Assembly: GCA_026770025.1 (NCBI GenBank)
Contig: JAMXDE010000024.1
Coordinates: forward strand, 248,001-312,000
From: Craspedostauros australis
Taxonomy: Eukaryota > Bacillariophyta > Bacillariophyceae > Mastogloiales > Achnanthaceae
Length of the DNA stretch: 64,000 bases
Direction: 5' to 3'
Positions 32,469 through 44,101 of the stretch are shown here, piece by piece (within the stretch, counting starts at the first letter, position 1; every line of letters begins with the position of its first letter). Both the position numbers and the translations under genes were made by a program. The notes under the pieces were generated by a model. The model was not told the origin of the DNA. It ran no database searches and worked only from the letters and a program-made list of their open reading frames with translations.

Positions 32469-35400
32469 TAGTCAGCCACATACGGGCACAGTCCAGCCCG
32501 AACCGCGACGGACCCAACAACACCGGACGCTCGAGATCGGATGATTCGAACGACCAACTACGACACCTGGGGCAACGGACGGACAACAAGCCGGCCACCC
32601 AAATCAGAATAGCCGCCCTCAACGTGGGCAGCATACCACCGGACGCCACAGATCCAAAGAACGACGACCTATGGCAAACGATCAAGCAACACAAGATCGA
32701 CATCCTCATGCTCACAGAGGTCGGCCTCAACTGGAGCCAAATCTCCACGGAGGCAACCCTAAACCGCAGAGCAGACCAGCATCTGAAGATGACGAAGACG
32801 AGCACAGCTCACTGCCACACAATGAACCACAGCCCAAGACAATGGGGAGGCACAGCGATAGTGGTGCACGGAAAAATCGCAGGAAGAGTCCTCGCCCGAG
32901 ACAACGACCCGGAAAAGTGCGGAAGATGGGCGAGCGTACTCCTACAAGGCAGGCAGGGCATCAAGGTCCGCGCAGTGTCGGTGTACGTCCCCAACAAATC
33001 GACGCACACAGCGGGCACAGTCTACAACCAACAAGCCGTCCGAGCTGCGCTGCGACAGTCCACGTTAGACCCCATCGACCTCCTCATCCAAGACCTCAGC
33101 GCCCAAATAACGCAATGGAAACAGGCAGGGGAGTCAGTCGTCATCGGAGGAGACGTGAACATGGATATCAGGAGGTCCAAAATTGCCAACATGATGTCAA
33201 CAGCAGGCCTTCACGAACACCACACCACGGCCATAACACAACCCTATGCTACTATGATCAGAAACAGGAGCAGCATCCCCATTGACGGCATCTGGACCAC
33301 GAGCGATGTCAGACCGACACAACTTGGCGCCACACCCTACGGCAGTTGGGACCACAGGACGGTATGGATGGACGTGGGCGAAGCCAGCCTCTTCGGGCCC
33401 ACCAAACTGCCTACAACGCCGTTCCGCGGTCGCAGACTCCAGATGAACCAACCAGCAACAGTACGAAAATACAAGCAAGCCTACACCGCCCAAGCAGAAG
33501 CACTCCAACTCCTACAACGGGCGCAGGCGCTCAATGACGAAATCGGAGCAGGCCCAATCTCGTCGCTGCAGACTCAACAACTGGAAGCTCTGGACAAAGA
33601 CAGAGTGACTGCCATGTTGCAAGCAGAGCGCAAATGCCGGAAGGTGCGTGCAGGACATGTGCCATTTTCCCCGCTAATGGCGAAGCTGCACTGGGAGCAC
33701 CAGTTCTGGACCCTCAGCGTCAAACGCCGAAAGGGACACCAGATCCACGGGCGGACCATCGACAAAGCCAAAAAGAAGGCCAAGTTAACAGTACGCACCA
33801 AGGAAATGACGACGGCAGAAATGCAGCAGCGAAAGAACGCGGCATGGAAGGAGTACAAACACGAAAAACGCAACGCAGACAACCACAGACGGACGTTCTT
33901 GGCGGAAGATGAAGAGGAAGAAACAAGATCAGGGCGCGACACATCCAAATACCGAGCACAAATACTCCAGCGCGAAGAAACCAAGGCCACATACAGACGC
34001 ATCAAGTGGTCGCTACAAGCCGACGGATCCGACGCGCAAGTCTCGATAGTGGTGAACGACGGCCCCGGAGGCGACGGCCAGCTTCTCACTTCGGGCAAAG
34101 ACGTCGCCAAAGCATGCTGCAACAACAATGTGGACAAGTACAGCCAGGCATGGAGAGCGGAGGTGTGCCAAAGGCCCTTGAAACACGCGCTCGGACGATA
34201 CGGCACCAACACTGCAGCCACGGCTGTGCTCCAAGGAATCGTCCCAACTCAAATCGAGACCAGCACCCGAGACCTCCTCCAGGCACTCAAACAGCCTGCG
34301 GCATCCACGGGGTGGAACCCCAGCCAACTCCAGATCAGTCAGTCCGACCACTCCCGAGGATGGGCAAAGATCAAGGAGAGCACCTCGTCCGGCCCGTCAG
34401 GAGTCCACTTCGGGTGTTGGAAAGTGAATGCTACCGACGCGTCACTGGCAACCATCGATGCCATCCTGCGCGAGATCCCGTATCGCACAGGGTACAGCCT
34501 CAAGCGATGGCAACAGTGCGTGGACATCCAGCTCCGTAAGAAGCCTGGAGATCTATCAGTCACCAAGACCCGGACCATCGGACTCATGGAGGGCGATTTC
34601 AACATGAATAATCGCCTCCTGGGGAAGCAGGCCCGTGCTCATGCCGAGGCACAAGGCACCATCGCAGCCGAACAATACGGCAGCAGGAAGGCCCACACAG
34701 CCCAAGAGGTCCTGCTCAACTCGGTGCTAATCGACGACATCCACAGGGTCACTGGTGAACACTATGCAGTATGCTCGAACGACGCGAAAGGATGCTACGA
34801 CCGCATCGCCCACTCCATCTTCAGCTTGGCCCTTCAACGACAAGGAGTACCCACGCCGCCAATCGCCAGCACGCTAAACACGCTCCAGTCTATGACACAC
34901 AGAATCCGCACAGCGGCCGGAACATCAGAAGCATCGTACTCGGGCAAACAACGCCGCAACCACCTGCAAGGCCTCGTGCAAGGACTCGGATCGGCGCCAA
35001 CCGGTTGGCTACTCATTAGCTCTGCCATCATAGACCACATGCGGTCACAAGGACATGGACTCCGAGTGCCCAACCCCGTCACCAACGAGCAACACACGAT
35101 AGTTGGCACCGCATACGTTGACGACACCAACGTCATGCACAGCCTGCCGACAGCGCGCCCAAACGAACAAGCAGCAATGTTCCAGACAACAGTGAGCAGC
35201 TGGGACGACCTGCTGACAGCCACAGGAGGAGCATTGGAGCCGTCAAAGAGTTTCTGGCAGCTGATACGCTTCAAATGGAACCGAGTCAAATGGGTGTACG
35301 ACCTTGCCGCTCCAACCCAAAGCCTTCACATGCGCGACCCCACAGGCAGGCGCACCCAACTGGCAGTCTCCAGCCCCAGGTCGGCATCCAAATACCTGGG

Positions 35401-35644
35401 CATGGTGTCGCGACGAGACGGACGGCAAACGGAGCACGCGTCATATCTCTTACAGAAGTCAAGAGAATGGGCCAACAAAATCCGCACATCCCGAATCCAC
35501 AAGCAGGACGTCGAGATCGCCACGAAGTCAGTACTGTGGCCTGCCCTCGCGTACTCCTCCCCAGCCACAACCATGTCCCGACCGCAATGGGAGGCAGTCA
35601 TGAGCGCGGCCCTCACCACTGCTCTACCATCCATGGGCGTCGCC
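32465..35644 (+). pseudogene. LINE ORF2, 5' part: endonuclease and reverse transcriptase
   Basis: First 1,060 codons of ORF2, cut off by the copia insertion (in the present DNA the LTR supplies a TGA directly). N-terminal APE-like endonuclease: RIAALNVGSIPP, LTEVGLNWS, VIGGDVNMD and SWDHR provide the expected Asn, Glu, Asp-x-Asn and Asp-His residues (about residues 50-300). A charged linker follows. Reverse transcriptase occupies about residues 640-1000 with NDAKGCYDR (about 772), LVQGLGSAPTGW and the catalytic AYVDD (about 884). All catalytic residues are present, so only the insertion inactivates it. The frame continues at 44107. Confidence 0.9.
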
Positions 35645-36357
35645 TGATAATCAGCAGTTACACACAGGACAAGAGGAGAGCACCAAACACTGCACTTACG
35701 ACGCCGCCTGGGTGATCAATCCAATAGGTGAAGTTGGAGATGTTTGGTGTATTTGGTTGCTAAGTTATTGGTGTGTCAATTGATGATTGAGTTTGGATTA
35801 TGGGATGATGATCTCCTATTTCTAATGATGGTGCCTATTGCACGGTTGCTAACGTGCTGCTTGATTACCTCGTGTTGTATCTCGCAGTCTTTCCTAAAAC
35901 ATTGCCCAAGATGGCATGTTGATTTACACGATATCTCGTGTTATTCTCGCCCTTGGGTCTTTCTTCATCTCTCCTGGTCTTGCCTAATCTTGATCTCTGT
36001 TTGATCACATATGAGTTGATCCGTCTACGTCGACGAGGTGCATGCATCACCTCTGACGATGTTGTTCTGGATCCTAAATGTTGTTGCTACGTGCTCAATG
36101 ATGCACTCGGCATGGCTAGACAGGTCAGCGTACCATGACTAAAACATAATCTCGATTCCGAGGATCACAATGACCGATCCTCTGATGTCATCGATGATGT
36201 CAGTGCCTACGTCAGATTCGATGACAGTAGTGACTGAATCTTAATCGTGTATCAAGACTCATCCGACTATACTCTCAAATCGAGTCGAATCAGAAAATAT
36301 TGAATCACGTTCTAGTCATGGGAGATGGGTACCTTAATTTCGATCTAGATGTTGATA
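35645..36357 (-). repeat. Left (3') LTR of the copia element
   Basis: 713 bp, starts TGATAATCAGC. Compared with the right LTR it has G for A near 35657, G for A in the GGATTATG segment near 35809, and A for T near 36298. As the 3' LTR it carries the processing and polyadenylation signals of the element. Confidence 0.95.
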
Positions 36358-36367
36358 CTCCCCTATA
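36358..36367 (-). other. Polypurine tract of the copia element
   Basis: On the minus strand ATAGGGGAG lies directly before the 3' LTR, the expected primer site for plus-strand DNA synthesis. It is 15 bp past the gag-pol stop. Confidence 0.7.
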
Positions 36368-36381
36368 GTCGGGAGTCTTGT

Positions 36382-39300
36382 TCATCCACCCAGAGTCTCT
36401 CCTTTCCAGAACAGAAGCGGCCTCACTAACGGCCAGTACTTCGCCCATGGAAGGAACTTGGTCATGACGTCGGCTACGTTTTCCGTTCCGTCTATCTTGC
36501 AGAAATGCAGGATCTTCGCAGCTACTGCGGCACGCACGCGGTGGTACGCCAATGCGTTGTGTCGTTTGGATAACACACTGTTTGGGATGGTGGAGGATGT
36601 GATCACGCTCTGGTTGTCTCCGAACATCCAGGCGGGTCCGTCCAGCGGAATTCCCATTGCACGAAGAGTGAGGCGCATCGCAATCACTTGCTCTGTTGCT
36701 TGCCTTGCCGCGACGAATTCCGATCCATAGGTTGCAGTCTCGACTGTAGTCTGGCGCTTGCTGAACCATTCGATGGGTGTCTGGTTGAGCAGATGGAGAA
36801 CACCAGTTGCAGATTTACCAGTCACTTTGCAGTGCATGAGATTGGCATCCACAAACGTCGTCATTCGAACTGCCTTGCCCTTGGGTGTTGGATCGTCGTC
36901 CGCGGTCTCCTCTTCGGCATCACCATACACAGAGTACATCCATTCATGATCAGGAACCTTGAAGAAACGCTCGTGATCTGGAATTCCCGTTCTGAACCTG
37001 ATGGCGGCATCAGAACGCTTTCGGAGGTATCCATATACGCGTTTAGCGCGGTCCATGTGACCAATCCTGGGTTGGGCTCTGAATCTAGACAAAGTCATCA
37101 CAGCTGCAGCAATATCAAACCGTCCCAATGTGATGCACCATTGAAGGGCGCCGATGAGTGATTGGAACTGTCTGGTTTCTACAGGGTTTAGTTCGCGTGA
37201 TGTGTCTAGCTCTGGGGCATCGTTGTGTTCCATGGGACTGGTGTAGGTCCGTGGAAGCTCCCCATGCACCTGTTCGTAATTCGCCAGCATCCGTTTGATG
37301 TAGGATTGCGGGCTCATAGTCAGGGTTCCGTCTTTGTCTCGGTCGAAGTCTGCGCCGAGGTGATACTTGATTGGTCCTACACCTTTCAACTTGTACTTGT
37401 ACTTGTTGATGAGCGTGTCGAAGAATGACTGTGGGTCTTCCATGACGGCCATCAGATCATCTACGTACACACAGATGTATTCCCAGCATCTACCAGCATC
37501 CCTCATCCACACATCTGGGTCAGCTTTGCACTGAAAGAACTTCATGTCGCGGAGTGTGTCGGCCAGAGACTCGTGGAATCGAGCACCAGATGTGCGCAGT
37601 CCATAGAGTGCTTTCACAATGATCATCATGTGACCAGCAAACTCTTGGAACTCAGGACCAGCAACGAAACAGATCTTTTCTTTTGTGTATGCTTCTAGAT
37701 AGGCGTTACCAATATCACCCACCATGGGCTTGAGGTTGTTGAGTTCTGCAGCAAGCAGCGCAATCCTGAATGATCTGAGATTGACTACTCCTGCATATGC
37801 CATATCCTTACACGGGTCTGTCAAGTGGCCTCCTGCTACGCATCTTGCCTTGTGCCGAAGATCGTGCTTCACGTCATACACCCAGAGGAGCTTGATCTGC
37901 TTGTATCCATCTGGTTTCCGAGCATTCTTTCCGAGATCCTTGAACGTGCCATATTCGTGGAGCTGATCCATTTCTTTTCTCTCAGCGTCTACCCACTTGG
38001 AGTTGCCGTTCTTCTCGTCAAGCTGGCGTGCTTCCTTTCCGTTGCGTGGAACTTGAACACCAAACTTGAAGATAGGACCTTGTGCACGTGTCTTGCGTTT
38101 GCCAGCATTGATGAGACGATTGAGTTTCTTCTTTCTCTTTGCTAGTTTACGGAATCTTTTCCAGCCAGGCAGACCGAGGAGGTTGTTGTCTGCGGCGTAC
38201 TTCGCACAGGATACAGGGTCATCTTTGGCGATCACATCCAGTGGTTCCATGGTCACACTGCCATCCTCCCATTGTACCTTCACATTGTAGGAGGAGCCGT
38301 TGTACTTGCTGTGACTGGAGTGGAATGGGCCTTCATGACCGGTGATGGCTTTGAAAACGCACATCTCCCCGTCGCCGATCTCCTGTTCGTGCTGCTGTTC
38401 GATGATGTCGGCCAGATCCGTGTACGCGATGAGTTCTTCGGTGTCGTCGTCGCCGTATGCGATGAGCATCTTGATGTTGTCATGGTTAGCTGCGTCACCG
38501 TCCTTGATCTTGCGGATTACGCGAGCCCTCCACTTGAGACCATCCTGTTGATGGAGGAAGGTCAATCCGAGCAGCTCATCAGGACTGAACTTGGGGACTT
38601 TGACTACACCTGGATCTGATTCTCCATGTGATGTGGCTACCAGGTCAGATAGTGCATGCACAACGGGTTGTCTAGCTTTAGGTGTGCTGTCACTGTCGAA
38701 ATCATCTGGACTTCCGTTTTCGCTAGCTTCGTCATCCACGTCACCATCCTCCCCAGAATCAGGCAGGGGGTAGTCTGCCCGAAGGTTTCGCGCGTCATCA
38801 GACACACGCCGGATGCTCGAGCGTGGCAACAGCCGTTGCGTTGCGTCATCCAGCACCCAGAACGTCAGTTCGTCACCCTTGTGCTCGCACGGTCCAGCCC
38901 AGCGTCCACGCCGCTCCTGCGTGGTGCCAGGGAAGGCAGCGTTCCCAACCTTGTAGTACACAGGCTCCCACCAGTGGAAGCTGAGGTACTTGCTCACGTC
39001 GGGACGTTGGCCTGTGGCGGCTTGGATGGGCGTGATGTGACCCGCCGTGGACTGTGACAGATGGTTGAGCAGTCCCACGACGTACAAGGTGCAGATGAGC
39101 CAGAACCTGGCAGGGGTGCCAGTTCGGTCCATGATGCCGTTGGTGGTGCGCTTGATATCCTGGATGCGTCGCTCGACAGGATTCTGATGTTGGTGGTGTG
39201 GTTCGGACTGGTGGTCCGCGATGCAGTACTGCCGGAGGATGTCCTTCATCTTGCCCCCGATCTGCGCCGTGGCGTTGTCGGACATCAACACGTCCATGGC

Positions 39301-41847
39301 ACCATGCTCCCGAATGAAGTCTTGCACAACATGGGGAACATGGGATTCGCTTGCCAGAGGGTACGCCGCTGTGAGGCGCGTGTTGGATCCTACAAACACC
39401 TGTACCATGGTACATCCACCGTGTCCGGGGACTCCATCATGGTGAGCAGGCGTGTCAGAGAACAACGTGTCCATGGAAACAACATCGTGTAGTCGGTTGA
39501 CATTGGCGGCGGGGAATCTAGACTTATAGTGTTTACGCATGGGATAACGCTCAGACATGCGGTACCACTGGGTAGTACATGCAAGAGTGTCACGCACGCG
39601 GTCTGCTGGAATCCACCCGAAGTATGGCCGTAGCGCATGGAAATTGGGCGCTTTACCCACGATGTTGCGTGGCCCGGCCGGTGTTGCCTTCTCCCCATCC
39701 CCGAGCGTTGCAGCGGATTGAACGTACTGAACGCACTTGGAGATGGTGATGTCGATGTCGTTGTCGTCGCCTTCGCCGCGTTCGGCTGTGGGAATGTTGT
39801 CCAGATCAGCCTCCCCGTCCAGGACAGATGGGTCCCACTCTTGGTCGGAAGTGAAGAACACGTGTGGCAGATCGTCTAGCTCTGCCTGAGTTGGCTTGTG
39901 CATATCCATGTATGCGAGGCCTTGACGCACGGTGAGCGGGATGATGAATCCGTCTGGCGTGACGATGGTTTGCCGGCCGCCAGGGAGGTTCTTTGGTCGC
40001 TCATTGACATCCAATCCAAACGCCGCGAGTTGGTTGGCAGAATGGATGGTGCGCCCTTTCCCGTAGTTGGCGTACTGATGGAACCAACCGATCACCGGTC
40101 CTGAGGTGGTCTGGATGACAGCGGTGGCCGTGACCAGCGCTAGATCCTTGATCTCTGCGTCACCGATTCCAGAAACATCAGCACGGTTGGACGTGGACTC
40201 CATCACCAGCATGTCATCACCAACGAGACCGCCGTTAGCACCTCCATCCACCAATGCGCCTTGCACAGTCACGTTCGTGTTGTTGAACTTGTACGATACG
40301 TTCGTGTGAGACAGAGTGTAGGTGCGACCGTCAATGACGAGGGTAGTCGGCGGGCTCCCGGACGCGCTAGACATGGCATTGGAAAGCATACGGTTGATTG
40401 CTGTTCCAGCGGTAGAACTAGATTCGTTATTGTTACTACCTTTGTCGTTGGTCCGGGTGTCCTGTTGGTCGTTCTGGTTGGATGTGGACCCACTGCGGTT
40501 GGTGTTGTTGGCAGAACGCCTAGGCTTGTCCTTCTTACCACGTCCAGACTTGGCTCGCCGGGCTTGGAGGAAGTCGCTGCGTTGCTTGTCAGTCAGCTTT
40601 TGGAACTCCTCTCGCGGCAGCCGTTCTCGTGTCTCCTTGCTGTAGTCCTTGTTGGACTTCCAGAGATTGGGTCCGTCGTCCTTATCCTTCCCACGTTGCT
40701 TGCGCTGGTCGGTGTTGTTAACTTGCCGTGGCGTCTTTGGCTTGTTGGCGTCGTGGCCATCGAGTTGGACGGCGTACGACCGAACGAGCTCAACGAGGGT
40801 ATCGAACTCCATGGTGGTTGCGGAGGTGCCGGGTGTGTAGGCCAGGATCGCGGTCTGCAGGTAGTCAGTCTGGAAGATAGACTGGTACAGAGCCTTGTCG
40901 GCCTCGATGGCGTTCGTCAACCACTCCTTCTTCGTCGCATCGTCGATCGGATCATCACGCAATGCCTCAAGTTCGTGCACCTTGTGTTGCCACAGGTCCA
41001 GGAACTGCTCACGAGTTTTGCGCCACTGCTTGTCCAGCTTGAACTTGATGATCTCGTCTCGGATGCGTCGGATGGTGTTGACGGCGGTGGCACCGGTGGT
41101 GTACTCGCGGACCAGCATGCAGTAGACGGCTTGACCATCACAGATCGACTCATACGGAGTGACACACTTCCTACTCTTCGTGGTCTGCAGGTTGGATACA
41201 AACACGTTGAACAGGAAGGTGGACTGCACTTTGAAGAGCTCGGCTTGTTCATCGGGTGGGGTGTAGTCAACATCGAGAACATTTGAGATGCCATGAGCAG
41301 CAGCAGTGGCACGCAGACGACGATGGAATGTAGCGAAGTATTTATCATCAGACAACTTGGGATAGTCGCTAATGTTACGCTTGATGCTACGGTTGAACTC
41401 TGCGGCGAGGTCGCGTCCGGTCTTCTCCGTCGGTTCAGTCTTCGTTGGTTCGAAGGGGAATGCGCTGGTGGCTGTGTCAGGCATGGCGGTCGAGGATGCG
41501 GGCGATGGTGTGAACGTCCGGGCGACATACTCCATGTATGAAGCTGGGTTGAGTTCCCGCCATGTCTCTACAGTGGGACTAGGTTGAACACTGAACCAGC
41601 CAATGGCATTGGAGAATTTCCGGATTGCTACCTTAGACAGTTGGGCTACGTAGTCGGGTTCCGGATCAGATCGCGCGATGGTGGCGTTCATGTCAAGCAT
41701 GTCTTCGCGATGAAGCGAAGCGAAATCCATGATGGTTCGGATCTCTTCGGTATGCAAGATAAGCCATTCGGTAGACGAGTCGTCATATCCGAGAACGCTG
41801 AGGACGTGCGCCAGGATGGTGTCGTTGATTGGGATTGCGTTGGACAT
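36382..41847 (-). CDS. Copia gag-pol polyprotein
   Basis: 1,821 aa, intact. Gag occupies about residues 1-500 and ends in an Asn/Gln/Arg-rich stretch without a CCHC knuckle. Aspartic protease: LVDGGANGG at about 537. Integrase: SMDTLF (about 792), MSDNATAQ (about 855) and NPVERR (about 890) give D, D and E with D-E spacing near 35; the N-terminal HHCC zinc motif is not visible. Reverse transcriptase: DIGNAYLEAYT and VYVDDLMAV (about 1462). RNase H: TFVDANLMH (about 1667), GSEFVAAR (about 1711) and GDNQS (about 1740). The order protease-integrase-RT-RNase H defines Ty1/copia. Wording such as HYKSRFPAANVNR and SEPHHQHQNPVERR matches diatom CoDi elements as I remember them. All catalytic residues are present, so the copy may be autonomous. 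Confidence 0.95.
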   Translation of the reverse strand: MSNAIPINDTILAHVLSVLGYDDSSTEWLILHTEEIRTIMDFASLHREDMLDMNATIARSDPEPDYVAQLSKVAIRKFSNAIGWFSVQPSPTVETWRELNPASYMEYVARTFTPSPASSTAMPDTATSAFPFEPTKTEPTEKTGRDLAAEFNRSIKRNISDYPKLSDDKYFATFHRRLRATAAAHGISNVLDVDYTPPDEQAELFKVQSTFLFNVFVSNLQTTKSRKCVTPYESICDGQAVYCMLVREYTTGATAVNTIRRIRDEIIKFKLDKQWRKTREQFLDLWQHKVHELEALRDDPIDDATKKEWLTNAIEADKALYQSIFQTDYLQTAILAYTPGTSATTMEFDTLVELVRSYAVQLDGHDANKPKTPRQVNNTDQRKQRGKDKDDGPNLWKSNKDYSKETRERLPREEFQKLTDKQRSDFLQARRAKSGRGKKDKPRRSANNTNRSGSTSNQNDQQDTRTNDKGSNNNESSSTAGTAINRMLSNAMSSASGSPPTTLVIDGRTYTLSHTNVSYKFNNTNVTVQGALVDGGANGGLVGDDMLVMESTSNRADVSGIGDAEIKDLALVTATAVIQTTSGPVIGWFHQYANYGKGRTIHSANQLAAFGLDVNERPKNLPGGRQTIVTPDGFIIPLTVRQGLAYMDMHKPTQAELDDLPHVFFTSDQEWDPSVLDGEADLDNIPTAERGEGDDNDIDITISKCVQYVQSAATLGDGEKATPAGPRNIVGKAPNFHALRPYFGWIPADRVRDTLACTTQWYRMSERYPMRKHYKSRFPAANVNRLHDVVSMDTLFSDTPAHHDGVPGHGGCTMVQVFVGSNTRLTAAYPLASESHVPHVVQDFIREHGAMDVLMSDNATAQIGGKMKDILRQYCIADHQSEPHHQHQNPVERRIQDIKRTTNGIMDRTGTPARFWLICTLYVVGLLNHLSQSTAGHITPIQAATGQRPDVSKYLSFHWWEPVYYKVGNAAFPGTTQERRGRWAGPCEHKGDELTFWVLDDATQRLLPRSSIRRVSDDARNLRADYPLPDSGEDGDVDDEASENGSPDDFDSDSTPKARQPVVHALSDLVATSHGESDPGVVKVPKFSPDELLGLTFLHQQDGLKWRARVIRKIKDGDAANHDNIKMLIAYGDDDTEELIAYTDLADIIEQQHEQEIGDGEMCVFKAITGHEGPFHSSHSKYNGSSYNVKVQWEDGSVTMEPLDVIAKDDPVSCAKYAADNNLLGLPGWKRFRKLAKRKKKLNRLINAGKRKTRAQGPIFKFGVQVPRNGKEARQLDEKNGNSKWVDAERKEMDQLHEYGTFKDLGKNARKPDGYKQIKLLWVYDVKHDLRHKARCVAGGHLTDPCKDMAYAGVVNLRSFRIALLAAELNNLKPMVGDIGNAYLEAYTKEKICFVAGPEFQEFAGHMMIIVKALYGLRTSGARFHESLADTLRDMKFFQCKADPDVWMRDAGRCWEYICVYVDDLMAVMEDPQSFFDTLINKYKYKLKGVGPIKYHLGADFDRDKDGTLTMSPQSYIKRMLANYEQVHGELPRTYTSPMEHNDAPELDTSRELNPVETRQFQSLIGALQWCITLGRFDIAAAVMTLSRFRAQPRIGHMDRAKRVYGYLRKRSDAAIRFRTGIPDHERFFKVPDHEWMYSVYGDAEEETADDDPTPKGKAVRMTTFVDANLMHCKVTGKSATGVLHLLNQTPIEWFSKRQTTVETATYGSEFVAARQATEQVIAMRLTLRAMGIPLDGPAWMFGDNQSVITSSTIPNSVLSKRHNALAYHRVRAAVAAKILHFCKIDGTENVADVMTKFLPWAKYWPLVRPLLFWKGETLGG

Positions 41848-43388
41848 TGTGTAGCTGGGTGTTGCGAGGACGTGGTCGTTGGTCCAATTTGTTATTATTA
41901 TCGGACGAGTATTTTCCCGCAGCTCCCAGGAAAGTGGTCACACTTGGAAATGACTGTGCCGTCCGCTGTGATGTCGAAGTGTTCGCCGGGATGTGACGGT
42001 GGATTTCTGCGCTTGTCGGAATTCGTCGGGAATTGAAGTGGTGCCGGATGCAAAGCGCCAGTGATGGCGAAGGCGTCAGCGGTATCTCAAGTGGACTGTA
42101 GTTGGGTGATCTTGGATGACTGATTGATAAAAACACCCAACGGGACCAAGTGAATTTCCCGATTGACCAAATGCGAAGACGGTGAGAAATGTCAGTCAGG
42201 ACCGTATGAATTTCCTGGTTGGATTATTTGTTGGCGCGCGACCCGAAGTCCGATGGATGACTGGGATGGCGAAGGAGTTGTGAACCGATGTGACGCGCCA
42301 GTGATGGTACGAACCGAAGGAATTCGTAGCCAATCAGAAGGTGGACTGAGCGCAAATGGCTGTTGTTGATGGAACGATTGTTGTTTTGTTGGTCTTGAAA
42401 CGATGAAACGTCGCGGATGGATTGCGCGTTGGATGGCCCTGCCCGTTCGGATTTCGTCTCTCCGAGCGCCGTATTCTTGCGCTTGTTCAGCTGTGCTTCA
42501 CCAAGATGTGATGCACCTTTGGTTTTACCCAGTTGGACCTTCGATCCAATCCGTGCCTCCTTTGAGTGCCACGGATCAGCTTGCGATACGTGTTTTAGAT
42601 CTGGCAGCAGCTTGCCCGATGTACCTGATGCTAACAGGATTTTGCACGCTAATGAGCGCGGTGCCCCCCAGGTGCCAGCAACTGCTTTGATTCACCTGGT
42701 TCCACCACTCGCGTTTTCATCCAGCTTAAACCAGCCTTTCGGTGTTGTTAGACTTATTCGCGTGATATTGCTATCAACACAATGCTAGCTTTACGGGTTG
42801 CTTCCGCGGTATCTCTACCGATCGCGTTTCTTCCCCAGTCAAGGGCGGACGCTAGTCCGGTTAGCAGTTATCTCTGCGTCCCTTTTGGACGTTAACCGAT
42901 CTCAAGTACGGCTTAGACTTAGTGTTAACGACTGACCAGGTCGCGACAACTCACGGGGAGATTGCCGATAGGTTTCAGAGGGCCTTTCCGCTCCAAGTTT
43001 TTACGTGTATCTTGCTTCACGGGCTTTCACCTTTGTCGATGCTGACCAGGCCAAGTGTTTACGTGTGACTTGCTTCACGGGCTTGTACACCTTTGTCTTT
43101 TAGCTGACCAGCTATCGTAAGTAATGCAGTGATGCGATACTTGGTTGTTGGGATGAATTACTCCGCCTGCGATATTCGCAACAGCGGGTGAGCCTTTCTG
43201 CACTTTGGCAGGGCAAAGCGGGTGTGGCGGCACGTAGCAATCTGCACACACGAGCAATTGGGTTCGTCGTCACGAACGCGTTGGATTCTTCGGCCGGAAT
43301 CAAAGGAAGGGACAGCGTGATGTCACCAAGGCAGCACAGCGCTTCAGGATTCGTTCATGTACTCCGATAGAGACTGCGACTGTTAATC
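41848..43388 (-). other. Leader between 5' LTR and gag-pol of the copia element
   Basis: 1,541 bp without a supported ORF, unusually long. It contains an imperfect direct repeat of about 55 bp (near 42998-43052 and 43056-43112; shared TTGCTTCACGGGCTT and CACCTTTGTC) and three CTGACCAG blocks (42932, 43042, 43103). The primer-binding site should lie just inside 43388; I could not match it to a specific tRNA. Probably includes packaging and dimerisation signals. Confidence 0.6.
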
Positions 43389-44101
43389 TGATAATCAGCA
43401 ATTACACACAGGACAAGAGGAGAGCACCAAACACTGCACTTACGACGCCGCCTGGGTGATCAATCCAATAGGTGAAGTTGGAGATGTTTGGTGTATTTGG
43501 TTGCTAAGTTATTGGTGTGTCAATTGATGATTGAGTTTGGATTATGAGATGATGATCTCCTATTTCTAATGATGGTGCCTATTGCACGGTTGCTAACGTG
43601 CTGCTTGATTACCTCGTGTTGTATCTCGCAGTCTTTCCTAAAACATTGCCCAAGATGGCATGTTGATTTACACGATATCTCGTGTTATTCTCGCCCTTGG
43701 GTCTTTCTTCATCTCTCCTGGTCTTGCCTAATCTTGATCTCTGTTTGATCACATATGAGTTGATCCGTCTACGTCGACGAGGTGCATGCATCACCTCTGA
43801 CGATGTTGTTCTGGATCCTAAATGTTGTTGCTACGTGCTCAATGATGCACTCGGCATGGCTAGACAGGTCAGCGTACCATGACTAAAACATAATCTCGAT
43901 TCCGAGGATCACAATGACCGATCCTCTGATGTCATCGATGATGTCAGTGCCTACGTCAGATTCGATGACAGTAGTGACTGAATCTTAATCGTGTATCAAG
44001 ACTCATCCGACTATACTCTCAAATCGAGTCGAATCAGATAATATTGAATCACGTTCTAGTCATGGGAGATGGGTACCTTAATTTCGATCTAGATGTTGAT
44101 A
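43389..44101 (-). repeat. Right (5') LTR of the copia element
   Basis: 713 bp, about 99.6% identical to the left LTR. As the 5' LTR in element orientation it should hold the promoter. Its plus-strand end GTTGATA abuts the TCGCC target duplication. Confidence 0.95.

Larger units (their letters stand above)
35645..44101 (-). mobile_element. Complete Ty1/copia (CoDi-type) LTR retrotransposon
   Basis: 8,457 bp, inserted antisense to the host LINE. LTRs of 713 bp at both ends and a 5-bp target duplication TCGCC (35640-35644 and 44102-44106). A single gag-pol ORF on the minus strand, a polypurine tract next to the left (3') LTR and a 1.5-kb leader next to the right (5') LTR. LTRs start TG on the plus strand but end TA rather than CA. 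The two LTRs differ at three sites only, so the insertion is recent. The polyprotein resembles the diatom CoDi group. Confidence 0.95.

Noticed and set aside
35865..36138. Short ORFs in the LTRs (also at 43609-43882)
   Set aside because: They lie inside both LTR copies and are not gene-like.
40261..41286. 341-codon plus-strand frame
   Set aside because: Antisense to the copia gag-pol ORF.
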